DNA of 10,197 nucleotides from an uncultured Bulleidia sp. Lineage in GTDB: Bacteria > Bacillota_I > Bacilli_A > Erysipelotrichales > Erysipelotrichaceae. The notes beneath the pieces were generated by a model. The model saw only the letters and a program-made list of their open reading frames with translations, made no database searches and was not told the origin of the DNA. The translations under genes were made by a program, and so were the position numbers. Location of the stretch: NCBI GenBank assembly GCA_934757945.1, contig CAKVLT010000073.1, forward strand, positions 1-10,197. The letters run 5' to 3'. How positions within the stretch are numbered: position 1 is the stretch's first letter; each line of letters opens with the position of its first letter. Positions 6,459 through 10,197 of this stretch are shown here, piece by piece.

Positions 6459-9400
6459 ATGTTATTGCAATGGGTAAGAGGAGAGAGGCTGTTTTCTAAA
6501 ATTGTCGAAAACAAAAGTGCAAGCATTATCATAGACAGCTATACTGTTTTTTTCCACTATCTTGAAAATGAATGGAGAATACGTATTCCAGTATGTATGG
6601 AACTGATTAGTGAAAATACCTGTATGTATCGTGTTTCTTATCGGATTCAATATCTGCAGGAAATGATTACTGTACATATTTTCAGAGAGGAAAAAGGGTA
6701 TTGTGCCTATGTGAAAAAGCAGCTTGAAAGCAAGGTGATTACACTTGGGAGTACACAGGATAATGCCATACAGATATTTGATGAGGAGCTTCAGGGACAG
6801 TTTATCCGTATAGATCTTCTTGAAGGTAAAATAGAGGGTTTACAGGAAGATATGCCTGGAATATTCTGTGAAGAAACATTACTGCATGGTTCCTGTTTTC
6901 AAAAAGGTAAATGGTATGCATTTTTAAACTTTCGTTTTTTAATTCACGATGATTTTCTGATGGTGAATACAGTGGAAAATTTTATCTGCCTTTTTGGGGA
7001 ATATACTCCATATTGTAAATGTAAGGATCTTAAGAATGTTCCATATATTGAAAGAAACTATCTTCGTGGGATAAAAATCATCTCAGATAGCTTTACAGCG
7101 TCTTTAGATACCTCTTTTATTCCAGAACTATCTGAAACCAGACCGTTAATGTTTACAATAGGACCTGCCCTGTGTATGGTTTTTGGATCTTTAAGTTCCG
7201 GTATGTTTTCTGCTTATGAACGCTATCTTGAAACTGGTGAAACAGAAGCTATGCTCAGAATAATGATTTTACCATTGACGATGTTGATAAGTGTTCTCGT
7301 ATTTACGCCTGTCAACAGATGGTGGGACAAACGCCAGCAGAAGAAAAAAATTCAGAAAGCAAGACAACAGCAACAAATCAATACTGATAATGTTCTTGCG
7401 TTGTATGTAAAACAAAAGCAGGAATGTGACACGTATCTTGAGACTGTTTTCCCATTGCCATATCAGATATTTCATACCGTACTTCAAAAACACAAGTTTA
7501 CATATCTGGATACTATGCGCAATGACTTTCTGACAATTCGTTTAGGGAATAAGAAAACGAAATTTCCATTTGTTTTAGAGCAGAGCAAAGATATTCCCTG
7601 TGAACTTATTCATGAAACAGAAAAGATGGAGGAAAGGCCGTGTACTATGCATCTTCCATCCTGTCATCATCTGGAAATACATGATGAAAGTGAAACACGA
7701 GATCTTGAAAAGTATGTTTTACTGCAGCTGTTTACGCAGTATTCTCATGAAGATCTGTGCATTGTGTATAAGGACGCAATGCATAGATATCCACTTCTGG
7801 AAAAATTACCGCATATACTTACATCTAAGAATCAGACAGCTTCTGTATATGTATGCTTTGATGAAGAAGATACTGCAGATATGGAAGATAAAATTTGCAT
7901 TTTCCTTTCTCACAGTAAACGGTATATCTATGATACGGTGGTATCTTTTCATGAACATCATGGAACTGTTCTGACGCGAAGTACTCAGAAAGAACAGGAC
8001 TTTACTTTCTTCGAAAAAACAAACGATGTATTTGACAAAGTGACAGGATACTGTCTGCTTGATCAGGTTTCCTCATCACATGTGTCCTGTTCGTTTCTGC
8101 AATGTAATTGCGAGGAGGATTTGAACAGCCATACACTTTTAGAGCAATGGAATCGTAATCAGAATACGCATAGTCTTTTATGCTGTGTAGGAATAAGTCA
8201 ACATCAGACGCCTTTATATCTCGATCTTCACGAAACAGGTGATGGACCGCATGGTCTTGTGGCAGGAATGACAGGGTCAGGAAAGAGTGAGTTTGTGATA
8301 TCCATGATTCTGTCCCTTGCATTACGGTATAGTTATGAAGATCTGCAATTTGCCATTATCGATTTTAAAGGTGGCAGTATTCTGCAGGCTTTGAAAAAGG
8401 GACAGTATTTACTTCCACATATTACAGGATATCTTTCTAACCTGGATGTAGAGGAAATGGAAAGATCATTAATAGGATTTTCCAAAGAATGTACATACAG
8501 AGAAGAGTTGTTTACAGCAATGCATGCGTATGTCCATGAACCTGTTACATCTCTTGATTTGTATCAGAAGTACTGGACTTCAGAAAGCGGACTTCCTCGT
8601 TTAGGGCATCTTGTGATACTTATTGATGAGTTTGCAGAATTAAAAAGTGAAAAGCCGGATTTTATGGAAGATCTGATTCGTATTGCCAGAGTTGGAAGAA
8701 GTCTTGGAATGCACTTGATTTTAATCACACAAAGGCCGGGAGGAACTATTTCTTCTGAAATACGTGCAAATACAGCTTTTCAGGTTTGCCTTAAAGTTCA
8801 GAACGATCAGGATTCGATAGAAGTTATCAAAGAGAAAAATGCTGCATATCTGAAACAACCTGGTGACTGTATTCTGGTTTCTGCTACCAAACATATACAG
8901 GGTAAAAGCTTTTACTGTAATGAAAGGTGTAATGAATCTTTAAGAATTTTGCATGACAGTGATCTGCAAAGAAAGCATACAGATTCTATGACACCATCTG
9001 TAAGAGAGAAAATACTGGATACTTTCAGAGAGTTATCAGTTACACCTTTGCGACAATTATGGCTACCGCCCCTTGAAACCATTCAGAAAGACATGTTGAA
9101 GGAGGGAAGTATCGGTCTGGCGGATGAGTATTATGAAAGAAAATATGTTCCGGTATTTCTTGAAAGCTCTATGCTGGTATGCTGCAGAGAGGCACATAAA
9201 AGACAGTTGTTCTTTTTGCATGTATTGTATGGATTGTCAAAGTGTGAAATATATGTTCTTTCTGAAAACGAAAAAATGTTCAATTATCCTTGTGTAAATG
9301 CTGTTATAGGCACTGAGGAAACAGAACGGATTGAAGAACTGGAAAAACATATACAGGCATCTGAAACAGACATTATCGTGCTTATAGAAGATGTGGAAAG

Positions 9401-10100
9401 CTTTTTGAATGGGGAACAGGAAAACAAGGAGTTGCTTGAAAACTGGTTGAAGCGTTCTTCGAGTACAGGGTTTACTTTAATTTGCGGTATGTTACAGCTC
9501 GATACATTACGCTATGCCTTATCTTCGAGATTTAAAAGAAAACTTGTTCTGGATATACAGGATGCACAGTTGACAGGTGCTTTTCTGGATGGGAAGGTGC
9601 CGGTTAAAAAATTAGGAGATGCTCAGTGTCTTTTGAAGATGAATGAACATATTGTCACTATGACATATCCACTTGCAGATAATGAAACTTTTGAGGTTTT
9701 ACAGAAGCGGACATGCTATACAGATTACAGAATCTATACTATGGAAGAAAAGGTACAGAATTTCGATACAGTTGGAAAAATATGTCTGGGTAAGAGATTT
9801 AGTGATGGACAATATATTTTTGCGGAAAACAATGAAAGAGTTGTCTTTATCAGCGTGTATTCTTCACAGCAGGAGAAATATAAAAAACATTTCGCATCAA
9901 GTATGTTCGTGTTCCTGACAGTGGATGAGTTTCAGAAAGAATTCAATAAATGGAAAAACCATGCATGTATTTTTTTAGGCAATGCCATAAAAGAGCAATA
10001 TGTAATCTCCTATAAAAAGAAGATGAAAATGGGAAGAAATGATGCTGTTTATGTAAAGGAGTATGTGCATGCAAAAATAAGGATGGTTTATGTGGAATAA
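6459..10100 (+). CDS. essC: EssC-like type VII secretion FtsK/SpoIIIE ATPase, short form
   Basis: This 1213-residue membrane protein should be the motor of the type VII system. Residues 1-190 are beta-rich and look like the tandem FHA-like domains of EssC (for example KVITLGSTQDNAIQI, 92-106). Two membrane helices follow (about 230-250 and 266-284), then a basic stretch (WWDKRQQKKK, from 288). Residues about 330-560 match the poorly conserved ATPase-like region before the first true ATPase. The FtsK/SpoIIIE domain (about 570-860) has an intact Walker A, GMTGSGKS (603-610, with K609), Walker B LVILIDEFAEL with D723-E724, and the sensor motif TQRPGG (757-762). The last region (about 880-1213) resembles another ATPase module that has lost its P-loop: SMLVCCREAHKRQL (904-917) replaces Walker A, while IIVLIEDVESF (972-982) keeps a Walker B-like strand. 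S. aureus and B. subtilis homologues have roughly 1480-1500 residues and three ATPase modules, so one module seems missing. The start has AAAGGA 7 bases upstream and lies 4 bases after the lipoprotein stop. Confidence 0.9.
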   Translation: MLLQWVRGERLFSKIVENKSASIIIDSYTVFFHYLENEWRIRIPVCMELISENTCMYRVSYRIQYLQEMITVHIFREEKGYCAYVKKQLESKVITLGSTQDNAIQIFDEELQGQFIRIDLLEGKIEGLQEDMPGIFCEETLLHGSCFQKGKWYAFLNFRFLIHDDFLMVNTVENFICLFGEYTPYCKCKDLKNVPYIERNYLRGIKIISDSFTASLDTSFIPELSETRPLMFTIGPALCMVFGSLSSGMFSAYERYLETGETEAMLRIMILPLTMLISVLVFTPVNRWWDKRQQKKKIQKARQQQQINTDNVLALYVKQKQECDTYLETVFPLPYQIFHTVLQKHKFTYLDTMRNDFLTIRLGNKKTKFPFVLEQSKDIPCELIHETEKMEERPCTMHLPSCHHLEIHDESETRDLEKYVLLQLFTQYSHEDLCIVYKDAMHRYPLLEKLPHILTSKNQTASVYVCFDEEDTADMEDKICIFLSHSKRYIYDTVVSFHEHHGTVLTRSTQKEQDFTFFEKTNDVFDKVTGYCLLDQVSSSHVSCSFLQCNCEEDLNSHTLLEQWNRNQNTHSLLCCVGISQHQTPLYLDLHETGDGPHGLVAGMTGSGKSEFVISMILSLALRYSYEDLQFAIIDFKGGSILQALKKGQYLLPHITGYLSNLDVEEMERSLIGFSKECTYREELFTAMHAYVHEPVTSLDLYQKYWTSESGLPRLGHLVILIDEFAELKSEKPDFMEDLIRIARVGRSLGMHLILITQRPGGTISSEIRANTAFQVCLKVQNDQDSIEVIKEKNAAYLKQPGDCILVSATKHIQGKSFYCNERCNESLRILHDSDLQRKHTDSMTPSVREKILDTFRELSVTPLRQLWLPPLETIQKDMLKEGSIGLADEYYERKYVPVFLESSMLVCCREAHKRQLFFLHVLYGLSKCEIYVLSENEKMFNYPCVNAVIGTEETERIEELEKHIQASETDIIVLIEDVESFLNGEQENKELLENWLKRSSSTGFTLICGMLQLDTLRYALSSRFKRKLVLDIQDAQLTGAFLDGKVPVKKLGDAQCLLKMNEHIVTMTYPLADNETFEVLQKRTCYTDYRIYTMEEKVQNFDTVGKICLGKRFSDGQYIFAENNERVVFISVYSSQQEKYKKHFASSMFVFLTVDEFQKEFNKWKNHACIFLGNAIKEQYVISYKKKMKMGRNDAVYVKEYVHAKIRMVYVE

Positions 10101-10197
10101 GAAACTGGAAATACATCTGTATCTGGTGATAGCACATCAATGGATGACATTGCTTGTGGAAGAAAGTAGAAATTTTCGGGAAATTTTAAACATGATA
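10090..10197 (+). CDS. Start of next operon gene, cut by right edge; possibly EsaB/YukD-like
   Basis: An ATG at 10090 opens a frame of 36 codons that runs without a stop to the window end, starting MWNKKLEIHLYLVIAHQWM. AAGGA (10079-10083) lies 6 bases upstream, and the frame overlaps the essC-like stop by 11 bases, as expected for a coupled operon gene. The visible piece suggests two beta strands (LEIHLYLVIA, MTLLVEE) followed by a helix (NFREILNMI). That order resembles the start of the ubiquitin-like EsaB/YukD proteins found in Ess loci, but the piece is too short to identify by sequence. A different small cytoplasmic or membrane component is equally possible. Confidence 0.6.
   Translation, partial: MWNKKLEIHLYLVIAHQWMTLLVEESRNFREILNMI

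Noticed and set aside
7600..7974. Plus-strand open frame of 124 codons within the essC-like gene
   Set aside because: It is an alternate frame of the conserved ATPase gene and its composition, rich in Met, Ile, Cys and Phe, is typical of out-of-frame translation.
8002..8322. Minus-strand open frame of 106 codons across the Walker A region of the essC-like gene
   Set aside because: It is antisense to a highly conserved coding stretch and has no independent coding signal.
1..10197. Insertion sequences, CRISPR arrays, tRNA genes, riboswitches or attachment sites
   Set aside because: No transposase or integrase frames, no regularly spaced repeats, no cloverleaf-like sequence and no long structured leader were seen; the two intergenic gaps are only about 100 bases each.

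Overview
The window is AT-rich DNA with tightly packed genes, strong AAGGAGG-type ribosome binding sites, a hairpin-plus-T-run terminator and a divergent sugar regulator/glycosidase pair. It looks like a chromosomal segment from a low-GC Bacillota, most plausibly a gut anaerobe of the Erysipelotrichia or Clostridia. The genus cannot be fixed from sequence reading alone. No transposase, integrase, tRNA, rRNA or CRISPR array was seen.

Left part (1-3757): a leftward gene, cut by the left edge, encodes a PocR-type sensory domain fused to an AraC-family DNA-binding domain. It is divergent from a rightward lacZ for a complete 955-residue GH2 beta-galactosidase. The 106-base gap between their start codons should hold both promoters and any operator; a 7-base inverted repeat (797-803/819-825) lies there. 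A strong intrinsic terminator (3727-3757) closes the lacZ unit.

Right part (about 3760 to the right edge): a new rightward operon begins, whose content is that of a type VII (WXG100/Ess) secretion locus. In order: two 99-residue WXG100-family proteins that align without a gap; a 681-residue lipoprotein with SLH-like repeats near the lipid anchor and a Big2-like Ig fold at the C-terminus; a 1213-residue EssC-like membrane FtsK/SpoIIIE ATPase; and the first 36 codons of another gene. Neighbours are separated by 15 bases or fewer, or overlap (15 bp gap, 23 bp overlap, 4 bp gap, 11 bp overlap), so they are probably co-transcribed and translationally coupled.

Inferred joint working: the two small proteins would be secreted substrates or a heterodimer, EssC the ATP-driven motor, and the lipoprotein an extracytoplasmic, wall-facing accessory. 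The unusual points are the lipoprotein between esx genes and essC (not one of the canonical EsaA/EssA/EsaB/EssB parts), the shortened EssC with only one clearly intact ATPase motif set, and the lack of the other core genes in the visible part. This looks like a divergent T7SSb-like machine; the rest of the operon lies beyond the right edge.
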